Of a DNA stretch of 64,000 nt, positions 1 to 7,744 are shown in pieces. The first letter of the stretch is position 1; every line of letters begins with the position of its first letter. A program made the position numbers and the translations under genes. Location: NCBI RefSeq assembly GCF_013155125.1, contig NZ_CP053564.1, positions 1,743,501-1,807,500 on the forward strand, given 5' to 3'. This DNA comes from Pseudonocardia broussonetiae. GTDB lineage: Bacteria; Actinomycetota; Actinomycetes; Mycobacteriales; Pseudonocardiaceae. Under the pieces are notes generated by a model. It did not search any database and was not told the origin of the DNA. It saw only the letters and a list, made by a program, of their open reading frames with translations.

Positions 1-420
1 CCACGCGAGCTCGGCCCCCTGGGCGGCGAGGGACTGCAGCTGCCGCGACCGCGCGGGCGCCTCGGCGGCGAGCAGCTGCGCGGCCATCGCGACGGCGGAG
101 GCGTTGCCCGCGATCTCGTGGGCCGCGCGCCTGGTCTCCTCCCGCTGCACCGCGGCCCGGCCGGCCAGCACCCGGGCGGCGGAGCAGGCTGCGGCGAGGA
201 GCTCCGGCGACGGCTCCTCCCCGTCGACGCAGGGCAGCACGACGTCGGCCCCGGCCAGCTGCGCCGCGACCGTCTCCTCCGGGCAGCTCGACCGGGCCAG
301 CGCGACGATGGCACGATCGGGCGACGATCGGCGCAGCGATGCGACCTCGGCGGCGCGGACGACCCGGACCTCGTGCGGATCGACGCCGACGACGCCGTCG
401 GGCCGGAGGACCTCATGCAT
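1..420 (-). CDS. Sensor histidine kinase-like protein, N-terminal part (cut by left edge)
   Basis: The first 140 codons are visible and the frame stays open to the window edge. The ATG has GAGG about 8 nt upstream on its strand. Residues 1-85 resemble a degenerate receiver or sensing module without a clear phospho-Asp. A basic helix follows and then an H-box-like stretch, RRAAHEIAGNASAVAMAAQLL in part, with His101 as the candidate phospho-acceptor. The head-to-head neighbour is a NarL-type response regulator, which fits a kinase/regulator pair. The catalytic ATPase domain would lie outside the window, so the kinase assignment is inferred. The start codon shares a palindrome with the start of the divergent gene. 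Confidence 0.55.
   Translation of the reverse strand, partial: MHEVLRPDGVVGVDPHEVRVVRAAEVASLRRSSPDRAIVALARSSCPEETVAAQLAGADVVLPCVDGEEPSPELLAAACSAARVLAGRAAVQREETRRAAHEIAGNASAVAMAAQLLAAEAPARSRQLQSLAAQGAELAW
415..420. promoter_or_regulatory. Palindromic ATGCAT shared by two divergent start codons
   Basis: The hexamer ATGCAT contains the start codon of the rightward response regulator (first three bases) and, on the other strand, the start codon of the leftward kinase-like gene. Each reading has its own ribosome-binding site: GGAGG upstream of the plus start and GAGG upstream of the minus start. If both starts are right, each gene's promoter must lie inside the other gene's coding sequence. Confidence 0.5.
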
Positions 421-1155
421 GGCGTTCCACCTCGTAGCGGGACCCGCAGCGCGCCGGAGCCGGTGGTGACCGCGCCGGCCGTCGCGGCGACCGTAACACC
501 GGGACGCGCGCCCACCGTGCTGCTCGTGGACGATCACCAGATCTTCGGTGAGTTGCTCGGGGAGGCCCTCGCGGCGAACGGGATGGACGTCGTCGGCCTG
601 TGCGGCACCGTCGCCGAGGCCCTCGACGCGATCGCCGCGGCGCCGCCCGACGTCGTCGTCCTCGACCACAACCTGCCGTCGGGGACCGGGGCCGGTGGGG
701 TCGCGGCGGTGAAGCGGCTCGCGCCACGGACGCGCGTGCTCATGCTGACCGCCGCCGAGCAGCGCGGCGTCCTGCAGGAGGCGATGGACGCGGGCTGCGA
801 CGGCTTCGTGACCAAGCGGCACAGCGTGGCCACGGTGATCGCCGCGGTCGAGGCCGTGCTGCGCGGCGAGACCCCGATCTCGCCGGACGTCGCCGGGGGT
901 CTCGTCGGCCGCCGCGCGACGACGGTCGGCGGCGACCTGACCCGCCGCGAGGCCGACGTCCTGCACCTCATCGGCGCCGGCCTGGCCAACCAGGACATCG
1001 CCGACGAGCTGCGGATCAGCGTCAACACCGTCCGCAACCACGTGCAGCGGGTGCTGACCAAGCTCGACGCCCACTCGAAGCTCGAAGCGGTCGCGATCGC
1101 GGCCCGCAACGGCCTGCTCGGGTCCGACCGGGAGCGCACCGACCGCTCCCCGTGA
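415..1155 (+). CDS. NarL/FixJ-family response regulator (receiver + LuxR HTH)
   Basis: This is a 246-residue DNA-binding response regulator. The receiver has the acidic pocket Asp39-Asp40 (LLVDDHQIF), probable phospho-acceptor Asp84 (VVLDHNLPSG), the Thr112 position and conserved Lys134 (FVTKRHS). The LuxR-type helix-turn-helix covers about residues 175-233 (LTRREADVLHLIGAG, then VNTVRNHVQRVLTKL). The ATG was chosen because GGAGG sits 5-6 nt upstream; a downstream GTG near 463 is possible, since the first 30 residues are low-complexity. It is divergent from the kinase-like gene and probably its partner. The targets are unknown. Confidence 0.88.
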   Translation: MHGVPPRSGTRSAPEPVVTAPAVAATVTPGRAPTVLLVDDHQIFGELLGEALAANGMDVVGLCGTVAEALDAIAAAPPDVVVLDHNLPSGTGAGGVAAVKRLAPRTRVLMLTAAEQRGVLQEAMDAGCDGFVTKRHSVATVIAAVEAVLRGETPISPDVAGGLVGRRATTVGGDLTRREADVLHLIGAGLANQDIADELRISVNTVRNHVQRVLTKLDAHSKLEAVAIAARNGLLGSDRERTDRSP

Positions 1156-1159
1156 GGGG

Positions 1160-2110
1160 TCAGGCGCCGACGACCAGCCGCAGGCGGGCTGCCCGGCTCG
1201 CGGCCTCGGCGCGGTTGCGGGCGCCGGTCTTCCGCAGGATGTGCTCGACGTGCGTGGCCACGGTGCGGGCGCTGATCCCGCAGCGCTGCCCGATCCGGAT
1301 GTTGCTGTGCCCCTCGGCGACCAGGGCCAGGACGTGCAGCTCCCGGGCGGTGAGCCCGTCGGGCGGCGGGACCTCCCGGTGCAGGACGACCGTCCCGTCG
1401 CCGCTGCGGGCGGTGTCGACGGCGATCACCGCGTCGCCGACGACGAGGTGGGTGGTGCCGTCGGACAGGCCGCCCAGCGGCGGGAGGGCGGCCACGAGGT
1501 CGGGCCGCGCCCCGGGCGAGAGCGGCCGCGTCGTGCCGTCGGCGGCGAGCAGGAAGCCCTCGGCCCCGCCACCGCCGACCCCGCCGTCGGCGAGGCGGGC
1601 GGTCAGCGGCGACGGCGCGGGCACGGGGTCGATCGCCGCGGCGAGGTCCGGTGAGACCAGGTCCAGCAGGTGCACGACGTCGTCGTCGAGGGTCCCGGCG
1701 TGCTGCGAGTTGGCGTTGACCATGCCCACGTAGCGGCCGTCGGAGGCGTACAGGCACTGGGTCACGCCGTCGCGGAAACCGGCCGGGTCGATCACGCGGT
1801 CGAACACGGCGCCGTGGCGCTCGCCGGCGGTCAGGTCGCCGATCCGCACCGGCTCGCGCCGCCGCAGGGGCAGCTGGAACAGGGGGTCGTGGTGCCACTC
1901 GTCGTCGAAGAACGAGGTGTCCGTGCCGGGGTAGGACGTCGCGAGCGTCCGGTGCCGCCGCGCGGCCGGGTCCCAGGCGGACACGGCGAGGCAGTCGGTG
2001 GGCACGATGAGCTGCAGCGACTCCACCACGACCGCCGCGGACCCCGCCGTCCGGCTGCCGTGGCGCCGCAGGAACGCGCGCAGGTCGCGCGCCGCCCGCA
2101 GCTGGCTCAT
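1160..2110 (-). CDS. LuxR-family transcriptional regulator with N-terminal GAF-like sensor region
   Basis: The protein has 316 residues. The C-terminal 60 residues form a LuxR helix-turn-helix (LTARELHVLALVAEGHSN, then ARTVATHVEHILRKTGA). The long N-terminal part has no receiver Asp motif and looks like a GAF/PAS-like ligand-sensing fold (VVESLQLIVPTDCLAVSAWD, GYVGMVNANSQ-like strands), so a small molecule rather than phosphorylation may control it. ATG at 2110 is preferred to one 18 codons upstream because conserved-looking sequence begins there; the ribosome-binding site is weak. It ends 5 bp from the convergent response regulator and is divergent from the amidase, which it may control. Confidence 0.8.
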   Translation of the reverse strand: MSQLRAARDLRAFLRRHGSRTAGSAAVVVESLQLIVPTDCLAVSAWDPAARRHRTLATSYPGTDTSFFDDEWHHDPLFQLPLRRREPVRIGDLTAGERHGAVFDRVIDPAGFRDGVTQCLYASDGRYVGMVNANSQHAGTLDDDVVHLLDLVSPDLAAAIDPVPAPSPLTARLADGGVGGGGAEGFLLAADGTTRPLSPGARPDLVAALPPLGGLSDGTTHLVVGDAVIAVDTARSGDGTVVLHREVPPPDGLTARELHVLALVAEGHSNIRIGQRCGISARTVATHVEHILRKTGARNRAEAASRAARLRLVVGA

Positions 2111-2259
2111 GCCCCGCGACGCTAGCCGGGCGACCGCGCCCGGGGTAGCGGTCGATCGGCGCATCCGTCATATCACCGATGCCGCCGCTGCCGACCGCTC
2201 CTAGCGTCCCGACCCCACGAGGTGGAGGCCGCGGTGGCCTCACGAGCGCAGGAGGCCCC

Positions 2260-3678
2260 ATGTCCGACGAGCTGAGCTGGATGTCCGCGACGGAGCTGGC
2301 GGCGCAGGTGCGCAGCGGCGCGCTGTCGCCGACCGAGATCGCCACGGCCGTCCTCGACCGGGTCGAGCGGATCAACCCCGACCTCAACGCGATCATCCAC
2401 ATCGACCGGGACCAGGTCGTCCGCGACGCCGCCGAGCTGACCGCCGCCGTCGCCCGGGGCGACGAGCTCGGCCCGCTGCACGGCGTCCCGTACACGATCA
2501 AGGACCTGACGAACGTCGCCGGGCTGCCGACCACGTTCGGCATGGTGCCGCTCAAGCACAACACCGCCACCGAGGACGCCGTGCTGGTGTGGCGGATGCG
2601 CGAGGCGGGCGGGCTGTTCCTGGGCAAGACCAACACCCCGGAGAGCGGCTACTACGGCGGCACCGACAACCACCTGTTCGGCCCGACCCACAACCCGTGG
2701 AAGCGCGGCCACAGCGCGGGCGGCTCCAGCGGCGGCGCCGCCGCGGCGGTGGCGGCCGGCCTCGGCCCGCTCGCCGAGGGCAGCGACGGCGCCGGATCGG
2801 TCCGCATCCCGGCGTCGCTGTGCGGGGTGGTCGGGCTCAAGCCGACCACCGGCGTCGTCCCGCAGACGATCCTCGCCGGCCGGTACTACAACTGGGCCTA
2901 CCACGGCCCGATCACCCGGACCGTCGCCGACAACGCGCTGATGCTCGACGTCGTCGCCGGGCCCGACCACGCCGACCCGCTGTCGATCCCGCGCGTCGAG
3001 CAGTCCTACATCGCCGCGCTGAGCGGCGGCGTCTCCGGGCTGCGCGTGGCGTTCTCCCCCGACCTCGGCCTCGGCTGCCACGTCGACCCGGAGGTCCTGG
3101 CCGTGTGCCGGGAGGTCCTCCCGGTCCTCGAGGGGCTCGGTGCCACCGTCACCGACGCGACCCCCGGCTGGGGGCCGGCGTCCGAGGCGATGTGGAACGG
3201 CATCTGGGTGCCCGGCTTCGCCTCCGAGCACGACCTGCTCGACTGGGAGTCGCTGCACGGGCAGGTCGACGACAACCTGATCGCGCTCATGCGCGAGGGC
3301 GAGGCCCTGACCGGCGTCGACGTCGGACGGGCCGACGTCTTCCGCGGCGGGATGTGGGACACCTGGACCCGGTTCATGGACGACTACGACGTCCTCGTGT
3401 CCCCGACGCTGTGCAGCGCCACGATCCCGCTCGACCGGTTCGCCCCCGAGTGGCTCGACGGCGCGTCGCTGCGGGAGCAGCTGCTCGACTGGCTGCTCAC
3501 CTACCCCTACAACATGCTCAACAACCCGGCGATCACCGTGCCGGCCGGGTTCACCGCCGACGGGCGGCCGGTCGGGCTGCAGATCGCCGCGCGCCACCAC
3601 CAGGACGCGCTCGCGCTGCGCGTCGCCGCGAACGTCGAGCAGGCCCGTCCCTGGGCCGACCGCCGGCCGCCTGTCTGA
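2260..3678 (+). CDS. Amidase-signature family amidohydrolase
   Basis: This 472-residue cytoplasmic hydrolase belongs to the amidase-signature family, which cleaves carboxamides with a Ser-cisSer-Lys triad. The triad is visible: Lys81 (YTIKDLTNVAG), cis-Ser156 (GHSAGGSSGGAAAA) and nucleophile Ser180 (GSDGAGSVRIP). The length is normal for the family. ATG follows GGAGG by 4 nt; the longer open frame upstream is not needed. The substrate cannot be read from sequence, and the family includes acetamidase, 6-aminohexanoate-cyclic-dimer hydrolase and GatA-like enzymes. GatA is unlikely because no gatC/gatB lies nearby. A divergent LuxR regulator upstream suggests substrate induction. Confidence 0.9.
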   Translation: MSDELSWMSATELAAQVRSGALSPTEIATAVLDRVERINPDLNAIIHIDRDQVVRDAAELTAAVARGDELGPLHGVPYTIKDLTNVAGLPTTFGMVPLKHNTATEDAVLVWRMREAGGLFLGKTNTPESGYYGGTDNHLFGPTHNPWKRGHSAGGSSGGAAAAVAAGLGPLAEGSDGAGSVRIPASLCGVVGLKPTTGVVPQTILAGRYYNWAYHGPITRTVADNALMLDVVAGPDHADPLSIPRVEQSYIAALSGGVSGLRVAFSPDLGLGCHVDPEVLAVCREVLPVLEGLGATVTDATPGWGPASEAMWNGIWVPGFASEHDLLDWESLHGQVDDNLIALMREGEALTGVDVGRADVFRGGMWDTWTRFMDDYDVLVSPTLCSATIPLDRFAPEWLDGASLREQLLDWLLTYPYNMLNNPAITVPAGFTADGRPVGLQIAARHHQDALALRVAANVEQARPWADRRPPV

Positions 3679-3950
3679 ACGGTCGGGAGAGGGTTGATCA
3701 CGCCCGCCGGGGTTGGTGTACTCCCGCATCGGGGGAACGGACCCCGGCGAGCGACCCTCCGGAGGTCCCGACTCGAACGCCCTCTACTCCTCTAACGTCC
3801 TCACCGTGCCCTGGTCGGTCGAGGTCGTCGAGCGCGTCCTCGGTGCGTGACGCCGTCACTCCGACGGGTGAAGCTCGTCGGTCCGTGACACGTTCGGACC
3901 GGTCGACCCGATAGCCGCCTGTACGACCTCGACGAAGGCCGGTGAGCGCG
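3679..3950. other. Intergenic region, 272 bp, no gene seen
   Basis: There is no plausible coding frame. It contains a short perfect inverted repeat, GTGACGCCGTCAC, around 3846-3858 and a ribosome-binding site just before the downstream GGDEF gene. It probably holds the promoter of that gene, but no convincing -35/-10 pair was found. Confidence 0.4.
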
Positions 3951-5741
3951 ATGAGCGGTGTGACGGCGCGTCCTGCGCGCCCGCCCGCGCCCGCCACCCC
4001 GTCGAGGACGTTCGACGCGGCCTGCCAGCGGGTCGTCGACCACCTGCGGCGGCACGTCCCGCTCGCGTTCTGGTCGGTGAGCCGCCACGTCGACGACCAG
4101 CAGGTGCACCTGCGCGTGCACGACGAGTTCTACGGGACGTCGTCGGGACACGCCCAGCCGTGGTCGGAGTCGTTCTGCCGGCACGTCGTCGACGGGTCGG
4201 CGCCGCCGATCGCCCCGGACGTCCGGGAGGTGCCGGCGTTCGCCGCCGCCGCCGGGTTCGCCGAGATCGGGGCCTACGTCGGCGTGCCGATCCGCGACGT
4301 CGACGGGTCGGTCTTCGGCATGATCTGCGGCCTCGACCCCCGCCCGTACCCGGACCCCGGGCAGCTGCACGCGCACCGGCCGCTGCTCGACGTGCTGGCC
4401 GAGCTGCTCGAGCAGATCCTGCACGCCGACCACCTGCGCGTCGAGGCCGCCGCCCGCGAGGCCGAGCTGCACTGGCGGGCCCACCACGACCACCTCACCG
4501 GGCTCGCCAACCGGGCCGGCTTCCTGCAGCGCCTCACCGACCTGCAGCGCTCCGGCCGGCACCGGCCGACGGCGGTGATGCTCATCGACCTGGACGACTT
4601 CAAGGCCGTCAACGACACCTTCGGCCACACGGGCGGCGACGAGCTCCTCGTCCTCGTGGCCGACCGGCTCCGGGGCGTCGTCGACCCCGCGGACCTGCTG
4701 GCCCGCCTCGGCGGCGACGAGTTCGCGGTCATCGTCGACCACGCCGAGCCGCAGGCCCTGGCCGCGAAGGTGGTGGCGGCGCTGCAGCAGACCGTCACCC
4801 TCGCCGGGAGGCGGATCCGGCTCTCCGCCACGGTCGGCGTCGCCGAGCTGGGCCCGAAGGGCTCGACGGGCGGCGTCGACAACGCGGTCGCCCGCGCCGA
4901 CACGGCGATGTACGAGGCCAAGCGCAGCGGGAAGGGCCGGTACGTGGTCTTCGACCCGTCGATGGCGCTGCCCGCGTCGATCGACCTGGCGTTCGGCGAG
5001 CCGCTGCAGCGTGCGATCACCACCGGCACGATCCAGGCCGCCTACCAGCCGATCGTCACGCTGCCCGACCGCGTCGTCGTCGGGTTCGAGGCCCTCGCCC
5101 GCTGGCCACACGAGGGCGACGTCGTCCGGCCCGGTCTGTTCATCCCGGTCGCGGCGCGCCTCGGCCTGCTCCCCGCGCTCACCGACCACATGCTCGCCAC
5201 CGCCGTCCGCCGGCTCGCGCACTGGAACGCGCAGCTCGGGCACCAGGACATGCACGTCGGGATCAACGTCTCGCCGCTGTGCATGGGCGACCACGACTTC
5301 CCCGACCGCGTCGCCGCGTGCCTGCGCGAGCACCGGGTCGATCCCGGGCAGCTGACGCTCGAGATCACCGAGGAGGCGCTGCTCCACGACCTCCCCACCG
5401 CGACCGCCGTGGCCGGACGGCTCGCCGACATCGGGGTCCTGCTCGCGCTGGACGACTTCGGCACCGGGTACTCGTCGCTGCTGCACCTGCGGCAGATCCC
5501 GCTGCGGGCCATGAAGATCGACCGCGGGTTCCTGCACGACATCGACACGAACGTCGACACCGCCCAGTTCGTGAAGGCGCTCCTGAGCTTCGGCGCCGAC
5601 CTCGGGATCGCGGTCGTGGTGGAGGGCGTCGAGCGGGAGGCGCAGGCCGAGGTGCTGGTCGACCTCGGCTGCACCCTGGCCCAGGGCCACCTCTTCGGCC
5701 CCCCGGCGCCCGCGGACTCCTGGGACCTCGGCCGTCCCTAG
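3951..5741 (+). CDS. Bifunctional c-di-GMP protein: GAF-GGDEF-EAL
   Basis: The protein has 596 residues and three modules in order. A GAF domain (about 15-165; GAYVGVPIRDVDGSVFGMICG) leads to a GGDEF diguanylate cyclase domain with intact GGDEF at 254-258. An EAL phosphodiesterase domain follows, with EAL at 380-382, the loop DDFGTGYSSL and VVEGVER. Both enzymatic signatures are intact, so it may make and break cyclic di-GMP under control of a ligand bound by GAF. The feedback I-site RxxD expected upstream of GGDEF reads DPAD, so product inhibition is probably missing. No transmembrane segment is seen. ATG 3951 is preferred over the in-frame GTG at 3942 because GGTGAG is well spaced. Confidence 0.92.
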   Translation: MSGVTARPARPPAPATPSRTFDAACQRVVDHLRRHVPLAFWSVSRHVDDQQVHLRVHDEFYGTSSGHAQPWSESFCRHVVDGSAPPIAPDVREVPAFAAAAGFAEIGAYVGVPIRDVDGSVFGMICGLDPRPYPDPGQLHAHRPLLDVLAELLEQILHADHLRVEAAAREAELHWRAHHDHLTGLANRAGFLQRLTDLQRSGRHRPTAVMLIDLDDFKAVNDTFGHTGGDELLVLVADRLRGVVDPADLLARLGGDEFAVIVDHAEPQALAAKVVAALQQTVTLAGRRIRLSATVGVAELGPKGSTGGVDNAVARADTAMYEAKRSGKGRYVVFDPSMALPASIDLAFGEPLQRAITTGTIQAAYQPIVTLPDRVVVGFEALARWPHEGDVVRPGLFIPVAARLGLLPALTDHMLATAVRRLAHWNAQLGHQDMHVGINVSPLCMGDHDFPDRVAACLREHRVDPGQLTLEITEEALLHDLPTATAVAGRLADIGVLLALDDFGTGYSSLLHLRQIPLRAMKIDRGFLHDIDTNVDTAQFVKALLSFGADLGIAVVVEGVEREAQAEVLVDLGCTLAQGHLFGPPAPADSWDLGRP

Positions 5742-5752
5742 CGGGCCGCCAC

Positions 5753-6943
5753 CTAGCCGACGAGGGCCCCGGAGTCCGGTACCCCGGCGTAGTCGGGGAG
5801 CTCGTCGCCGTTGATCGCGCGGTCGATCAGCGCGGCGAACCCGTCGGCGTCGAGCTCCGGCCCCGGCTCGGCGCCCGGGATGCCGAGGCTGTGCACGTGC
5901 ATCCGGCCGATCTCCTGGTTGGCCTCGACGAACGACCGCAGGCGCGCCTCGTAGCCGGCGAACCCGGCGTCGGGGTCCCACCCGGCGGCCGCCAGCTCGC
6001 CGGCCAGCACGTACGCGCCGACCAGGGCCATCCCGGTGCCCTGCCCCGACATCGGCGACGCGCTGAACGCCGCGTCCCCGAGCAGCCCCACCCGCCCGCT
6101 CGACCAGCGGTCCATCACCACCTGGGCGACCTGGTCGAGGTAGAAGTCCGGGGTGTCGTCGAGGTGCGCGAGCATGCGCGGCGCCAGCCAGCCCAGGCCC
6201 TCGGCCCGCTCGCGCAGTAGGCGCTTCTGGCCCTCGAGGTCGCGGTGGTCGACGGCGAAGTCGGCCGCGGGGAAGGAGAACGTGGCCATGGCCCGGGTGG
6301 CGTCCTGGATAGGGCGCAGGGCGGCGCCGCGCCCGGAGTCCTGGTGGTCGAGCAGCCAGCGGTCGAGCCCGAACTCGTTGGGCACGCTGTAGAAGGCCAG
6401 CACCAGCCCGAGGTGGCGGACGAACCGCTCGTGCGGCCCGAACACCATCGACCGCAGCCCCGAGTGCAGCCCGTCGGCTCCGATGACCAGGTCGAAGCGC
6501 CGGCGGCCACCGCTCTCGAAGACCACGTCGACCCCGTCCGCGTCCTGCGTGAGCCCGGCGATCCGGTCGCCGAAGACGTACTCGACGCCGTCGCGCGTGT
6601 CGTCGTGGAGCACCCGCGACAGGTCCCCGCGCAGGATCTCGATCTCGGCGATGAACCCGTCGCCGCCGTCGTCGTCGGCGCGGAAGGTCTCCAGCACGGT
6701 GCCGTCCGCGTCGACCGTGTGCGCCCCGGCGGTGTCGGTGCGGGCCGCGCGCACCTCGGCGTCCAGCCCCATGCGCCGGATGACTTCCCTGGCCACCCCG
6801 CGGGCGTCCACCGCCTGCCCGCCGGGACGCAGCCCGGGTGCCCGCTCGACCACGGTCACCTCGGCTCCGCGCCGGCGCAGCCAGTGGGCCAGCGCCGGCC
6901 CCGCGATGCTCGCTCCCGCCACCAACACCCTGGTACCGCTCAC
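5753..6943 (-). CDS. FAD-dependent aromatic monooxygenase (class A flavin hydroxylase)
   Basis: This 396-residue enzyme is of the PHBH/UbiH type, using NAD(P)H, FAD and O2 to hydroxylate rings. It has the N-terminal dinucleotide motif VLVAGASIAGPALAHWL, the central DG motif (VIGADGLHSGLRSMV) and the GD motif (GRVGLLGDAAFSASPMSGQG). GTG at 6943 was chosen over an upstream in-frame ATG because GAAGGAG lies 6 nt before it. It lies downstream of the tetR gene on the same strand, opposite the P450 operon, so it is probably part of the same inducible catabolic unit. The substrate is unknown. Confidence 0.88.
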   Translation of the reverse strand: MSGTRVLVAGASIAGPALAHWLRRRGAEVTVVERAPGLRPGGQAVDARGVAREVIRRMGLDAEVRAARTDTAGAHTVDADGTVLETFRADDDGGDGFIAEIEILRGDLSRVLHDDTRDGVEYVFGDRIAGLTQDADGVDVVFESGGRRRFDLVIGADGLHSGLRSMVFGPHERFVRHLGLVLAFYSVPNEFGLDRWLLDHQDSGRGAALRPIQDATRAMATFSFPAADFAVDHRDLEGQKRLLRERAEGLGWLAPRMLAHLDDTPDFYLDQVAQVVMDRWSSGRVGLLGDAAFSASPMSGQGTGMALVGAYVLAGELAAAGWDPDAGFAGYEARLRSFVEANQEIGRMHVHSLGIPGAEPGPELDADGFAALIDRAINGDELPDYAGVPDSGALVG

Positions 6944-7030
6944 CCTTGCTCCTTCGTCGATCGGTCGGGGCTCGTCGAGGGGAAGACGCCGGCGGGGCCC
7001 GGGAGTCATCGGTCGGATCCCGGGGGAAGC

Positions 7031-7624
7031 TCAGTCCCTCGTCGTGATCGCGCGCAGCACGAGCGCGATCGCGCTGTCGACCCTCTCGTGCAGCACGGAG
7101 TCGGGCTCCCGCACCCACCGGAAGACCGCGCCCTGGAGCACGTCGCTGAGCGCGCGCGCCGCCACCGCGACGTCCGCCCCGCGGTCGATCTGCCCGTGCT
7201 CCTGACCGTCCCTCAGCATCGGGGCGATGTCGGCCAGCAGCTGCGACTCGTACCGGGCCGGCCCGAGCGCGGCGGTCCAGCCGAGCATCATCTGCCGGCT
7301 CAGCTCGGGTTCGGACTCCACCGCCTCGCTGATCACGCGGAAGTAGGCGCGGACGCCCTCGGCGACGTCGTCGGTGCCCCCGTGCTCCACCACGTCGATC
7401 GCGCTGTCGGCCATCTGCCGGACCCACAGCATCGGGATGTCGCCCTTGTTGGGGAAGTGGTTGAACGCCGTCCGGCGGGAGGTGCCGGCCGCCTCCGCGA
7501 TGTTCGCCATCGTCGTGTCCTCGTAGCCGCGGTCGACGAAGAGCCGCGCCGCCGCGTCGTAGAGGGCCTGGCGGGTCCGGGCGGCGCGGGGGTTCGAGAG
7601 CGGGGGCGGGGGCTCAACGGGCAC
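7031..7624 (-). CDS. TetR-family transcriptional repressor
   Basis: The protein has 197 residues. The TetR helix-turn-helix is at about 15-62 (RQALYDAAARLFVDRGYEDT, then IAEAAGTSRRTAFNHFPNKG), followed by an all-helical ligand domain. GTG 7624 is the best start; frames further upstream run into the operator region. It is transcribed away from the P450 operon. The intergenic DNA has two copies of a TGCAC-N4-GTGCA palindrome that are the obvious binding sites, so it probably represses both itself with the flavin monooxygenase and the P450 operon until a substrate or product binds. Confidence 0.87.
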   Translation of the reverse strand: MPVEPPPPLSNPRAARTRQALYDAAARLFVDRGYEDTTMANIAEAAGTSRRTAFNHFPNKGDIPMLWVRQMADSAIDVVEHGGTDDVAEGVRAYFRVISEAVESEPELSRQMMLGWTAALGPARYESQLLADIAPMLRDGQEHGQIDRGADVAVAARALSDVLQGAVFRWVREPDSVLHERVDSAIALVLRAITTRD

Positions 7625-7650
7625 GTCGCATCGCTCTTCCCGGTGCTCCC

Positions 7651-7707
7651 TTGACACGATCTGCACCCGAGTGCAGTCTGTGACCCGAGCCACTGCACCC
7701 AAGTGCA
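7651..7707 (+). promoter_or_regulatory. P450-operon promoter with twin TetR-type operators
   Basis: A TTGACA -35 at 7651-7656 and a weak CAGTCT -10 at 7674-7679 are 17 bp apart. Operator 1, CTGCACCCGAGTGCAG (7661-7676), is a perfect 6-4-6 palindrome sitting between them. Operator 2 shares TGCACCCnAGTGCA at 7694-7707. The two centres are 32 bp apart, close to three helical turns, which would put bound dimers on the same face. The element lies between the divergent tetR and P450 genes. Confidence 0.7.
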
Positions 7708-7744
7708 AGTTCGATCCGATCAGCAGTCCTGATGGAGGACCGTC

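Noticed and set aside
534..7427. Several very long open frames antisense or out of frame to the regulators, amidase and GGDEF genes (up to about 1200 codons)
   Set aside because: They are shadows of real genes in high-GC DNA: Arg/Pro/Ala-rich, no domains, no ribosome-binding sites, and overlapping well-supported genes.
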